NCBI RefSeq assembly: GCF_963576675.1
Contig: NC_088915.1
Coordinates: 35,493,501-35,557,500 of the forward strand
Length of the DNA: 64,000 nt
Origin: Euphorbia lathyris
Lineage: Eukaryota; Streptophyta; Magnoliopsida; Malpighiales; Euphorbiaceae
Direction: 5' to 3'
The translations under genes and the position numbers were made by a program. Positions within the stretch are counted from its first letter, which is position 1. The number at the start of each line of letters is the position of its first letter. A model generated the notes under the pieces. It saw only the letters and a program-made list of their open reading frames with translations. It had not been told where the DNA came from and made no database searches. Of the stretch, positions 1 to 9,342 are shown in pieces.

Positions 1-48
1 GGTCGCCTTGCTAGCCGCACCTCTAACATTCCAAACAAAAAAGTCCAT
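1..48 (-). CDS. LINE ORF2 N-terminus (partial, runs off left edge)
   Basis: Reading leftward from an ATG at 48, the 16 visible codons give MDFFVWNVRGAASKAT. The W-N-V-R-G-A-x-S-K string is the characteristic start of the apurinic endonuclease domain of plant L1-type LINE ORF2 (endonuclease plus reverse transcriptase). It begins 33 nt after the stop of ORF1 on the same strand, the usual ORF1-ORF2 arrangement. The rest of ORF2 lies outside the window, so its integrity cannot be judged. Confidence 0.75.
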   Translation of the reverse strand, partial: MDFFVWNVRGAASKAT

Positions 49-81
49 CAGAAGGAAGACAACTGATCACAGGCCCACACC

Positions 82-2256
82 CTAGAGCAGGTATTTATTC
101 GGGGCTCCTGAGAGCCTAGAAAAGGTGCAAGCCGACCCTCTTTTATCCCAAGAATCCGAAGAACCATGGTTCTTTTTAAGGTTAGCCTTAGGTTTCTTCA
201 AATGAAACTTATTAACTCCTATAGACTTTCCAATTAGGGGGTCTACAAGAGGATGCAGGACACTAACCTCATTAAGCTTTGCTTTCCCTGTCAGGCCAGT
301 GATATGGGATTTCCCCTTAGCGTAAGCTTTGGGATCGAAGAGAGGATTAATAGAGTCACCAAGGATGGTAGCTGGCTCAGCAGACTCAAGGCCTGGCATA
401 CTTAACTCCATATGTTCAATAGGTAAATCCGAATCCTGACCATCCTCAAGAGATAGGGCTCCGAATCTAGATCCTGAACCGGAAGCTGAGTCAACACCAG
501 CACCATTCTTAATATCAGGAGGCCTAGCCTTGATCTCAGGAGCAATTTGGAGAGAGTTCATCTCCTTGCTGATATCTGGAACTTGATTCCGAGTAGCATT
601 AGCACGTGGCTTTCTTCGGACCGACCTTTTGGCCAGCATCCATGGCCCAAAGTTCTTCTCTTCACCTTGGCTAGCTTCAGCACTGCCTATGATAGGCACC
701 ACCACCTCCTCAACCACTTTCCTTCTTTTAGGGCAGCCATCATAGGTATGGCCAAACATACCACATTCATAGCAGATATTGTGAATACCTTCGTATTCTA
801 TATGAAAGACCTTATTCTGAACGGAGAATTTAGACAGAAGAGGCTTAGCAAGATCAATGTCAATACAAACCCTGGCAAACTTGCCTCTTACTGCCCCAAC
901 GGTAGTTTTGTCAACGTGGTGAACTTTCCCAACCAGGCCACCAATCTTATTCAGAAATCTTTCGTTATAGTATTCAATGGGTAGACCTGGGAATCTAACC
1001 CAAGTAAGGATCCTATTAACAGAGCAATCATGCAGATTAAAATTAGGTACCCATGGCCTCAGCGCTAAAACATGATTGGAGATGATATAAGGTCCACCAT
1101 TAACTACTGCATTATAATCTTCTGCCCTTGTAAATTTTATGACATAATAGTCATTCTCAAGGTCTGTGATAGTAACCTTCCCTTTCTTTGCCCATTGGGC
1201 CTGGATCCTCTGGGCAAAGTAATTGAAGCTTATCCTTTTTCCAAGCACAGTGACAATTAAGGAGAGTTTCCATTTGGATCTAAGAATCCGCTTATCTTCC
1301 GAAGAGAGCCGGATAACAGGACACAACGGGTCCTCTTGTTCTCCATCCTCGACATCCGAATCGGAAAATACTTCCTCCGACTCATCCTCAATAATGTCCT
1401 CCTCTAACATGGAATCCTCCTCAACCACCCCTAAAACCTTATCTCTCAAGGAGGCTCTCCCTATACCTTTCTCAACTGAAGCATTATCAACCGAATCTCC
1501 ACATTGATACGGGTTTTGATTATCATTAGGGAGGTTTGTATTTTGAACCACGGGCTTCTGGGCCAAAAATCCGCCCAATGGGGCAGCATTAAAATCCCTA
1601 ATTGCCTTAGCAATTGCGAAAGTAGCCGGCCCCCTTGCTTGGGTAGCCTTCTCCGAAACCGGTTGATCCACGGCCTCAAATCCCATAACCACATCAGTCA
1701 AAGGCTGCCTCACCAGCTCCCCCGCTGGAACAGTACTTCCCGTATTGCCGGAAGACGTCTCATTGGATCCAAGATGGCGCGCGGCATCACTGGATCCCTT
1801 GTTAGGGTTTCCCGCAACAGACCCCGGATTTCCTGCCGCAACAATTGCCACACCAACCGTCGGCATCACAATCGTAGAGCCCTGATCCACAACATCTATA
1901 CGATCCGCTCCCTGGACCACAGCTCCGATCCGCTCCCTGGACCACATCGCACCTGAGATCCCAGCGCCAGCCACCCGCCCTGCCGGATCGGACCCCTCCT
2001 CCTCCTTGCGGGCCGGCCGATCCCTCTCCCTCGACCGGTCTCTGACCCTCTCGCCACTCCCCCTCCTAACTCGCAACAATGGATCAGACCTCCCTTCTCC
2101 CTCCGCCATCTCACCGTCCGGATCCAGATCTGTGGCCGCCGCCCTCCCAGCCGTCCAATCCCCTATTCCCAGCACCGATCGGCCGTTAATACCCCCTAAT
2201 GCCCCTGCCGCCCTAGCCTTCGCCCCTGTCGCTTTTTTCTCACGTTCAATCGCCAT
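82..2256 (-). CDS. LINE ORF1: DUF4283 and CCHC zinc-knuckle nucleic-acid-binding protein
   Basis: A 724-codon uninterrupted frame. The first ~300 residues are low-complexity and rich in Arg, Gly and acidic stretches. A DUF4283-like domain follows (about residues 310-470, with the family-typical V.G.PYI, L.L.PW.PNF, W.R.PGLP.EY and hydrophobic LLSKF segments). After it comes one CCHC zinc knuckle near residue 495 (C-x2-C-x4-H-x4-C, CYECGMFGHTYDGC). The C-terminal ~220 residues are hydrophilic. This is the architecture of ORF1 of plant L1-clade non-LTR retrotransposons, which coats element RNA and acts as chaperone during target-primed reverse transcription. ORF2 begins 33 nt downstream. The absence of stops over 2.2 kb suggests a recent insertion. 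Only ~20 nt separate the ATG from the flanking AT-rich repeat, so the 5' UTR is short or truncated. Confidence 0.85.
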   Translation of the reverse strand: MAIEREKKATGAKARAAGALGGINGRSVLGIGDWTAGRAAATDLDPDGEMAEGEGRSDPLLRVRRGSGERVRDRSRERDRPARKEEEGSDPAGRVAGAGISGAMWSRERIGAVVQGADRIDVVDQGSTIVMPTVGVAIVAAGNPGSVAGNPNKGSSDAARHLGSNETSSGNTGSTVPAGELVRQPLTDVVMGFEAVDQPVSEKATQARGPATFAIAKAIRDFNAAPLGGFLAQKPVVQNTNLPNDNQNPYQCGDSVDNASVEKGIGRASLRDKVLGVVEEDSMLEEDIIEDESEEVFSDSDVEDGEQEDPLCPVIRLSSEDKRILRSKWKLSLIVTVLGKRISFNYFAQRIQAQWAKKGKVTITDLENDYYVIKFTRAEDYNAVVNGGPYIISNHVLALRPWVPNFNLHDCSVNRILTWVRFPGLPIEYYNERFLNKIGGLVGKVHHVDKTTVGAVRGKFARVCIDIDLAKPLLSKFSVQNKVFHIEYEGIHNICYECGMFGHTYDGCPKRRKVVEEVVVPIIGSAEASQGEEKNFGPWMLAKRSVRRKPRANATRNQVPDISKEMNSLQIAPEIKARPPDIKNGAGVDSASGSGSRFGALSLEDGQDSDLPIEHMELSMPGLESAEPATILGDSINPLFDPKAYAKGKSHITGLTGKAKLNEVSVLHPLVDPLIGKSIGVNKFHLKKPKANLKKNHGSSDSWDKRGSACTFSRLSGAPNKYLL

Positions 2257-2277
2257 GCTATGTCAAAATTATTACTG

Positions 2278-2613
2278 ATTTCGGTAATTTATCATTATTT
2301 ATTATAATTATTATTATTTACTATAATTATTATTATTTATATATAATTTATTATTATTGTTTATAATATATATATATATATATATATAAAGGGCGGCCCG
2401 GTAGCACTACGCGTCCCCGCTGAGCGAGGGTTATAATTTATTATTATAATTATTTATCTATATTTATTATTATCTATAAATTAGATAAAAGTCAAGAAAT
2501 GACAGTTTATTAAAGTATCATGTATCTATATTTGAAAATTAGGAACCATATCTTTTTTCCCTTTAATTAATAAACAAAACTAGATTTATGGGATAGAGTT
2601 TAAATTAATTATA
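2278..2613. repeat. AT-rich flank; copy 1 of a diverged direct repeat
   Basis: The stretch consists of TTA/ATT runs followed by a segment (about 2465-2540) that reappears at about 3400-3500: both contain TATAAATTAGATAAAAGTC and GTTTATTAAAGTAT. The start also matches: 2281 reads CGGTAATTTATCATTATTTA and 3281 reads CAGTAATTTATCATTATTTA. Copy 2 lies inside the neighbouring MITE; copy 1 abuts the LINE 5' end. No coding signal is seen. Confidence 0.5.
2388..2431 (+). repeat. GC-rich SINE-like fragment
   Basis: A 44-bp GC-rich island (AAAGGGCGGCCCGGTAGCAC, then a segment ending GCTGAGCGAGGGT) sits in otherwise almost pure AT sequence after a (TA)n run. It resembles the conserved head of a dispersed plant short repeat with the pattern GGGCGGCCCGGTGCACTA, recalled from memory. 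It looks like a truncated piece. A chance GC-rich insertion is the alternative. Confidence 0.3.
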
Positions 2614-3638
2614 GGGTTAAGGTGCAAAAATATCTCTAACGTTTTGAGTCAGAAGCAATTTTACCTCTAATATCTAAAATAGTACGATTTTACCCCTAAC
2701 GTTAGTAGCCAAAAACAATTTTACCCCTAACGTTGATATTTTGGGTCAATTTCAGATACTATTATAAAACACAAATATTTTTGTTCATTATTCTGCACCA
2801 ATTGCATATCAATTCGTTCTAAAAAAAGGTTTAATGTTTTTTTATAATTTAATAATAGAATTGGAGATTAATATTTATAAATTTGGTGAATTTTTTGAAT
2901 TTTTTTTGTCAAATTCGTACAAAAAAACAATATTTTTTTTATTATTATTTTCACATCTCAACATATGTTTGTGATTTGTTACTTATAAAATGATGCACAG
3001 ATAAAATGATGCACAGTGAAGTGTAGATGACAAGATCACTGCAACAAATTAGCCTTATACCAACGGTTTTATAAATGCATTTTCAAAAAGCGTCCCTATT
3101 AGAAATTTAAAAATCGTTGAATAAACTTAGGCCATGTTCTTTATCACTTAATTTCAGTAACAATCAGTTCAGTTCAGTTCAGTTCAATTCAATTCAGTTC
3201 AGTTCAGTTCAATTCAATTCAGTTCAGTTCAGTTCAACATTCAGTTTCAACATTCAGTTTCAGCATCCAGTTTCAGTATTCAGTAATTTATCATTATTTA
3301 TTATATTATCATTATTTATATATAATTTATTATAATAATTATTATTATTTATCTATAATTTATCATTATTTATTATTATTATTATTATTTATAGTTTAAC
3401 ATTATCTATAAATTAGATAAAAGTCAAGAAATGATAGTTTATTAAAGTATATATGGTTTAATAAAAAAAAATAAAACTAAAGTATGCATCCATATTTAAA
3501 AATTAGGAATTGCATCCATATTATGAATTATTTCTCAAATTTATCCAATTTATCAATGTTAGGGATAAAATTCCACCATTTTAGACGTTAGAGGTAAAAT
3601 TACTTCTGACCCAAAACGTTATTTTTGCACTTTAATCC
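2614..3638. mobile_element. Mutator-like non-autonomous element (MITE), ~1.0 kb
   Basis: The ends are inverted copies of each other: the left end reads GGGTTAAGGTGCAAAAATA, and the right end read in reverse is GGATTAAAGTGCAAAAATAA. Similarity continues ~100 bp inward (both arms contain CAGAAG.AATTTTACCTCTAA). Flanks TTAATTATA (2605-2613) and TTAATTAAA (3639-3647) match at 8 of 9 positions, a 9-bp target duplication typical of Mutator-superfamily elements. It has no transposase. The interior holds an AT-rich repeat copy and a CAGTT-type minisatellite, probably later additions. Confidence 0.65.
3165..3283 (+). repeat. CAGTT/CAATT minisatellite
   Basis: A short tandem array built from CAGTT and CAATT pentamers, which grades into 13-16-bp units (CATTCAGTTTCAA and variants). 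It lies inside the 1-kb MITE and has no coding meaning. Confidence 0.8.
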
Positions 3639-3646
3639 TTAATTAA

Positions 3647-3756
3647 AATAAAAAGTTAAGAGTTTGTATTCATATGAAGATTTGTATTTAATTTCATAGG
3701 CTTTAAATTATATATAAATTTGTGTTTGTATGTAATTTGTATTTTTAATTTAAATT
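3647..3756 (+). repeat. 110-bp direct repeat, copy 1
   Basis: From AATAAAAAGTTAAGAGTTTG to the AATTTAAATT end, this segment recurs at 7510-7619 in the same orientation with only a few substitutions. The two copies bracket the hAT MITE, the two captured gene fragments and the 377-bp Mutator-like MITE. Confidence 0.75.
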
Positions 3757-3884
3757 AGACTGATTTTGTATTTAATGTAAAGTTCCACTAACCTGTATGA
3801 ACATGAAGTAATTGTAGTGTGTGTATTATGGGATTGCATTTGTTGAATTGAATGTATGTGTAATTAATGTAGGGCACTTCTGAG

Positions 3885-4419
3885 CTATGTTGCACGGAAA
3901 CGGATACGGAAACTGAAACGGAAACGATACTGGGAAACGTAATTGCTAAAAAACATAAGAAACGGAAAACGTGGGGAAACGTGTAAATATTAAAAATATA
4001 GGGGCATATTTATAAATATTAAAAATATAATAATACATTAAATAAAAATAAGATTGAAGAACAAGATGAAGAAAGTCCAAGCTCAATCAAGATTGAAGAT
4101 ACAAGGATTATAGGAGAAAGAAATATGGATAAGTTCTTTAAATTGAAGGATACAAAGAAGTAATTATCTCTCAAATAGAAAGTTTCAATTTTCATAATCA
4201 TAGATTGAATAGGAAATGGAAAATAGAAAGTTTGAATTTCCAGAATTTTAATCGAAATAGGTAGGAAAAACCGTTTAAAAACTGAGAGAGGCGTTTCATA
4301 TTTTTGGTAATTACGGAAACGTGCCCGGAAACGTTTCGTATCAGTTTCCGAGAGTTTCCGTTTCCCACATCTGCCGGAAACGGGAAACGCTTGTCATGGA
4401 GAGTTTCCGTGCATTATAG
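3885..4419. mobile_element. hAT-like MITE, 535 bp
   Basis: Perfect 8-bp target duplication CTTCTGAG at 3877-3884 and 4420-4427. Terminal inverted repeats are CTATGTTGCACGGAAAC and (right end reversed) CTATAATGCACGGAAAC. Eight-base duplications with short TIRs are the hAT signature. Both sub-terminal regions are packed with GGAAAC(G) hexamers, on the plus strand at the left and on the minus strand at the right. This is an arrangement expected for transposase-binding sites. No transposase ORF; internal sequence is AT-rich. Confidence 0.85.
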
Positions 4420-4427
4420 CTTCTGAG

Positions 4428-5393
4428 ACATGGAATCTCGCTCTGGATTGATCTGCCCCTGGAGTTGTTAGCCAGTGAAGACCATACCTCTACATCTTAT
4501 TCAGAGGTATTGTTTATTGTTAAAATGTTTCTTTAATACCTACCATAGTAGTGAACTGTTGAATTGGTATGGAGAATGATCAGGTTGTTGTAACGCAATT
4601 AATAGGTGAATTAAGATTATCATTTAAAAATTGATAGTATTCGAAGTATTCAATATTTAAAACAGTCTCGGTAAGTGAGTTCTTCCCTTCTAATGAAGTT
4701 GTAATTCTAACTTGATGTAAATTCGGTATATAGTTTATGATATGTTGAATCTTAATTGGGTTTGTGCTATAGGATAAAGCTGGACACTAGAGAATTAGCA
4801 ATTCAGTTCGGGTGTGTTAGGCTCATTCCTTTCGTGAAGATGGATTAACACTGTAAGTTTCCTGTCCTTCTTCCGTTAAAAGGCAGTGTAACTGAAGTTG
4901 TTTTAATGATTTTGGAGGTGTTGTTTTAATAATTTTCCTATTAACTTAAGTTTTTTGGTATTTGCTACCAGAGTCTCTCACAGTAAGATGAGTATGTATA
5001 ATATACACTTCAAGTCTAAAGAGTTTGAGTTAAACGGTTTAAAGTTGATGTATTTAGTTTGTCCAAATCTAGTTGTGTATGTCACATGCTAAGTAGGAGC
5101 AATGCCTTTTACTCTAGATGAGTGGATGTTGCTATTCCTTCGTGCTTTCTAGTAGTATCATATATCTATGTTTTCTTAAGGCATGTGTGGCTTTTTACTT
5201 GTAAGGGTTTGAAGCAGATAACATCTACGATGAACTATACAACTGAAATTGAAGATTACTCTACTTAAATCTATATAGAAATGTATAATTCATTCAATGA
5301 TTTGTATTTTTCATATGGAATTTGTTGCTACTGCACAGAGTGTTCGTAGAATCGACCTTGCTTGTTAGTTTGATTGTCCTTCATTTTCCCCAG
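4428..5393. other. Intergenic, no recognisable gene
   Basis: AT-rich sequence without a credible coding frame. A segment at 5316-5341 (TTTGTTGCTACTGCACAGAG then TGTTCG) duplicates the start of the phosphorylase fragment 100 bp downstream (5418-5442). This suggests a small local duplication at the fragment border. Confidence 0.6.
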
Positions 5394-5828
5394 AACAATC
5401 CGACCTCCCCAAGGCATTTGTTGCTACTGCACAGAATGTTCGGGATTCACTCATCATAAATTGGAATGCTACTTATGAGCTCTATGAGAAGACTAATTTG
5501 GAACTCTCCGGGGTCTATGCAGAGGCGTTGCAGAAACTAGGTCACAATCTAGAAGATGTAGCCAATCAGGTCAGATGTTTAATGTTGCTGTATGCAATTT
5601 GCTTAATTAGGCATTCTAATTCTAACTAAACAATGTTACAAAAACTTACAGGAGCCTGATGCTGCACTTGGTAATGGGGGACTAGGACGTCTAGCCTCTT
5701 GCTTTCTGGACTCCTTGGCTACATTAAATTACCCAGCTTGGGGATATGGACTTAGGTACAGATGTGGTTTATTCAAACAACTAAATACAGAAAATGGACA
5801 GGAGGAAGTTGCAGAAAATTGGCTTGAG
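5394..5828 (+). pseudogene. Plastidial alpha-glucan (starch) phosphorylase fragment, two exons
   Basis: Exon-like block 5394-5569 reads on from EQSDLPKAFVATAQNVRDSL and ends LGHNLEDVANQ. Then comes an 80-bp intron with GT and AG ends (5570-5651). Block 5652-5828 encodes 59 residues starting [20 protein letters not shown] and ending VAENWLE, followed by a GTGAGG donor. These are consecutive pieces of plant L-type alpha-1,4-glucan phosphorylase (starch phosphorylase, plastid), in frame and without stops. About 22-24 residues are missing between YELYEKT and NLELSG, where the family has the QAYYLSMEFLQG region. Nothing upstream or downstream continues the enzyme, so this is a non-functional genomic (intron-bearing) fragment, not a retrocopy. 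Confidence 0.85.
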
Positions 5829-6666
5829 GTGAGGTACTTGTAGTTGAATTCATTAATCTGTCTAATTTTCTGGTTGAAGGCATGATTTGTGAGTTTTTCT
5901 GTCAACTGACAGATTGAAGAATGTGTTTTCAGATGGGGAATCCATGGGAAATAGTATGAAATGATATCTCTCACTATAAAAAAAGTAGTCTTTCCCAATA
6001 TCATATGCATTCAAAAATTGACTTTAACAAGAATCTTCCATTCTCATTTGCAAGTACATACCTGAAAGTAAATGGTTTGGACCTTGCATTTTTTTAAGAA
6101 CCTAGTTGTACATACATGAAAGTAAATGGTTTTGTGCTTCACAATTCTTCAACTTGACAGGTTGTTCTCCAATGTTTTCGATTTTTTCTTCTAGAAATTT
6201 GATTAAGCATTATTTATTTATGTTTTTAATTTCTTATAATGTGATAGTGGAAGTTAACTATTGTTTGCAAATTAGGAATGTGTTTAGTGTATATTATATG
6301 GAAATAGATATGGAAACTAAAAACAGAAACAATGATAATTATATGGAAATAGAAATTACAGGAAACATCAAGTGGTATAATTGACTTCAATTTATCTGTA
6401 ACATATGATATCGTCAAATTCGGCATCATAATAGGTTAGTCACGACTTCAACTTCATGGTTGTATTTTTTCCTTTGCAGGTTCTGCACTTGCTTTGAAGA
6501 TATTTGGAGAGTATCCCCATGGGCTCTCAGTAGAGGCATTAAGGATCAGTGTCTGAAAGGTATGTCCTTTGATATTCAGTATGGTTGTTTGCTGTGATTC
6601 TGAGCAGAATTTCAATACACTACAAAAAAAAAAAAGTCTTCCCAACACTTTAACAGCAGCACTTTA
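5829..6666. other. Intergenic; possible small unidentified exon at 6479-6559
   Basis: Mostly AT-rich. A block after a CAG acceptor at 6476-6478 reads VLHLL or, in the other frame, SALALKIFGEYPHGLSVEAL, and is followed by AAAG/GTATGT. It has exon-like borders but contains a stop in that frame, and I do not recognise it. Around 6270-6365 a run of ATGGAAA and GAAAC words resembles a CpG-decayed copy of the hAT MITE end at 3885. Confidence 0.35.
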
Positions 6667-6849
6667 GTTAAAACAGAGAAGGCCTCTCTATGCGATGAAA
6701 ACTTATCTAGACAATTCTCCTCCTGCCAGAGATTTTATTGGAGCTCTTAAGGAAAATTTATATTCGAACTGGAGTTCCAGGTTTGATTGCAGAAGTGAAG
6801 AAGGCTTCTCCAAGTAGGGGAATTCTCATAGAGGACTTTGATCCAGTAA
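6667..6849 (+). pseudogene. Indole-3-glycerol-phosphate synthase fragment (tryptophan pathway)
   Basis: One frame gives LDNSPPARDFIGALKEN. After a frameshift near 6765 a second frame gives GVPGLIAEVKKASPSRGIL followed by IEDFDPV. These are contiguous parts of the substrate-binding N-terminal region of plant plastidial indole-3-glycerol-phosphate synthase (TrpC). The segment AEVKKASPSRG contains a conserved catalytic lysine of the family. A GTAAAT sequence after GATCCA looks like the original intron donor. The frameshift and absence of the remaining barrel show it is a dead fragment. Confidence 0.8.
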
Positions 6850-6973
6850 ATGTGTCCCTTTATTTCATATGCGTAGTGAAACGTTTTTCTATTAACAGAT
6901 TTACTTTCTAGTGGACTAGTTTTGATAATTGTTGTAACAGTTATATCAATTTGACAATTTTGGATATATTGTA

Positions 6974-7350
6974 GGGTAAATAATTTATTAGTCCCTTAGT
7001 TTTTATCTAACACACTGTTTAGTCCCCCTATGTTGAAAAACACATTTTAAGGTCCTATCTTTTGCCAATATTAACATTGTGGTCCTTTTATCTATTTTTT
7101 TAGATTTTTAATCGAACATATCTTAGCTTTTAGGACAACCGTAGTACAATACAAGTTGACCATGTTACTCTGTTATTTTATGTATATCTATTTATGCTAA
7201 AATATATCAATAACAAATCTAAAAAAACTAGACAAATGGACCAAAGGGTTAATATTGACAAAAGCTAGGGACCTTATAATGTGTTTTTCAAAATAGGGGG
7301 ACTAAACAGTGTGTTAGGTAAAAACTAGGGGACTAATAAATTATTTACCC
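6974..7350. mobile_element. Mutator-like MITE with long terminal inverted repeats, 377 bp
   Basis: Perfect 9-bp target duplication TATATTGTA at 6965-6973 and 7351-7359. Long TIRs begin GGGTAAATAATTTATTAGTC at the left and read identically from the right end on the opposite strand, extending about 120 bp with mismatches (both arms carry AACACACTGTTTAGTCCCCC-like sequence). No coding capacity. The 9-bp duplication plus long TIRs is the Mutator/MULE signature. Confidence 0.85.
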
Positions 7351-7509
7351 TATATTGTATGAGAAATGAATATTGATTTCATTACATAATATATGAAAGT
7401 ATATTCTTAATTTTGGATAAAAAATTTAGTTGATTTGATTCATTAAAACTATCTTGTAATTATATATTTTATTATAAAAAGTATTGAAATATTTATACTT
7501 TGGCATTTT

Positions 7510-7619
7510 AATAAAAAGTTAAGAGTTTGTATTCATATGAAAATTTGTATTTAATTTCATAGGCTTTAAATTGTACGTAAATTTGTGTTTGTATGTAATT
7601 TGTATTTTTAATTTAAATT
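7510..7619 (+). repeat. 110-bp direct repeat, copy 2
   Basis: Same-orientation partner of 3647-3756. The sequence after it (7620-7800) partly reiterates ATTTAATTTCATAGGCTTT. The nature of the repeat is unknown to me. Confidence 0.75.
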
Positions 7620-7919
7620 GTATTCATTTTTATTTAATTTCATAGGCTTTTATCGAGCCAAACTTTTATTTGATATTCAATTTATTTTATCTTTAATAAT
7701 ATATTTATTTATTATTATTATTATAAGCTTATTAATATCCTATATTGTTATTACAATTATTTTAAAGTTTGATATAATCATTATTGTTTAGCTGGATTAA
7801 GTTAACTAATTTCGTGTGAGATGTATGGTGTGGAAATATTCCTGTGTCAAATATGGCCTCATCTCTTGTTGACTCGAACGACGTGGAGCGCAACGTGCAC
7901 CATTACTAGAATGAAATAG

Positions 7920-8690
7920 ATGGGTGTTGGAACTGGCAGTCATTCCAGGATTTTTTTTAACAACACTACTCTTCTTTGTATAGGTGCTATTGATGTTTGC
8001 TCCAAAAGTTATGTCAAAGATGTCTGGCACTGGCCTTCCAGCTCTACTAGAATTTACTCGGTTGAACATGAAGGCAATATGCATTCTGATCTTTTATGGA
8101 AGTTAGTTTGGAAAACAGCAGTTCTTGAGAAAATTAACTGCTTCATCTGGATGCTGGCTAACAGGGGGGTGCTCTGCAATTCAAACTGTGTTCCCGCTAT
8201 CTGGTTGTTTCTGGTTCCTTTCCGCGATGTAGCAAAGACAAAAGCGAGCTACACATACTTCACAATTGTTCCTTGACCTGTGGGGTTTGGAGAAACACCA
8301 TCCCCTCCATCCTTCACAATGTTTTCTTTGCAAATAACCTGCTTGATTGGATCGTAACGAACCTTAACTTCCATGGTATGTATTGTAATATCCCTTGGTC
8401 CATTTTCTTTGCTAATGCCATTTAATGGTTTTGGAAATGGAGGAGTAATTATATATTCAATTGCTGACTATTTGGGTTGCCTGACAAGCACAGGTTGGGT
8501 GAAAGTTAACATTGGTGGTGGTGAGTTTAAAGGGAATCCTTGTATGGCCTGGGGGTTAATTCAGGATGAGAATGGTGCATGGTGTGGTGGTTTTGGAGTT
8601 AATATTGGGCACTTCTTCGGTTGCGAAGCTTTGGGGCTATTTCTTTGGGCTGCAGTTGGCTTGGAAGAAATTGTTTTGCAAGGTTAGTAT
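7920..8690 (+). pseudogene. LINE ORF2 3'-end relic: RVT zinc-binding and RNase H-like domains
   Basis: Frame 7920-8276 contains DVWHWPSSSTRIYSVE, then LLWKLVWKTAVLEKINCFIW and ML.NRGVL..SNCV. This is the zf-RVT pattern (W.. S G.YSV.. ..W..IW....P.KI..F.W....R.L) found near the C-terminus of plant LINE reverse transcriptases. After a degenerate spacer, 8373-8687 contains GWVKVNIGGGEFKGNPCMAW and LIQDENGAWCGGFGVNIG, the plant LINE RNase H-like domain (W.K.N.DGA.KGN.G.AG.GG..RD..G.W..GF) with the first Asp replaced (NIGG for N.DG). Frameshifts separate the parts. This is a 5'-truncated, decayed insertion. Confidence 0.75.
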
Positions 8691-9342
8691 GACTTGACTC
8701 TAAAGTGGTATTGCATTTTTGAGATCCATCATCTTTTTCTTAGTTTATTCATTATTGTTCTATGCTTAGTGATGGGGTTTGGAGTTTGTTCACATTTATA
8801 GAAAGTAACAATATTGCTAGTTGGCAAACTTCGCATGCTTTTGTCTTTCGGCTATCATGCATCCCTATAGATCTCCGGGAAGAGAAATTCTACTATGGTT
8901 CTTAATAGAGTAATCCGTGTTTCGTTTTATGTTTTCTTTTTGGGTGTTTAGCCTTCATTTGTAAAAATAACATTATTAAAAATTAAAGATTATTATTCAA
9001 ATTTTTTTTTTATGTTACATTCATTTCTTGTGTGCTGATATTGAAGTGAGGAATCCAACTCAGTTGTATATGCGTGTAAACCTCTAATTGTAATATGAGG
9101 GACCATTGATCGTAAAAACCTCTAATCGGTACAAACTGACATCCCAAAAGTCCAACTAATGTATCATTCTCTTTTTCATATGGAAGGTTGTGAAATAGAC
9201 CAGACCACAAATTTTTTAACAACCCAGAAAACAAAAGTCCATATATTCCATCACAGTTTGCACCATAAAGAAGGCTAAGTTGACAAAGCATTACAAAACT
9301 AGATAAACCACAAGCATAACAACAATTTCCTTACTAATTATA
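8691..9342. other. Intergenic / 3' region of the DUF674 gene
   Basis: AT-rich. The minus-strand 3' UTR of the neighbouring DUF674 gene would lie here. A minus-strand open frame at 9010-9291 shows no family resemblance and is not supported as a gene. Confidence 0.5.

Noticed and set aside
547..1956. Several plus-strand open frames opposite LINE ORF1
   Set aside because: Complementary shadows of a clear DUF4283-CCHC protein; they carry no domain of their own.
6256..6375. Second hAT MITE copy near the tryptophan-pathway fragment
   Set aside because: Only a loose run of GGAAA/GAAAC words; no matching right end or 8-bp duplication found, so not listed as an element.
3639..7635. The 110-bp direct repeats as LTRs of a TRIM element
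   Set aside because: They lack TG...CA ends, PBS, polypurine tract and target duplication; they remain an unexplained repeat pair.
9010..9291. 93-codon minus-strand frame below the DUF674 gene
   Set aside because: No recognisable domain and no splice connection to the DUF674 exons; exon 3 already ends with a stop at 9343.
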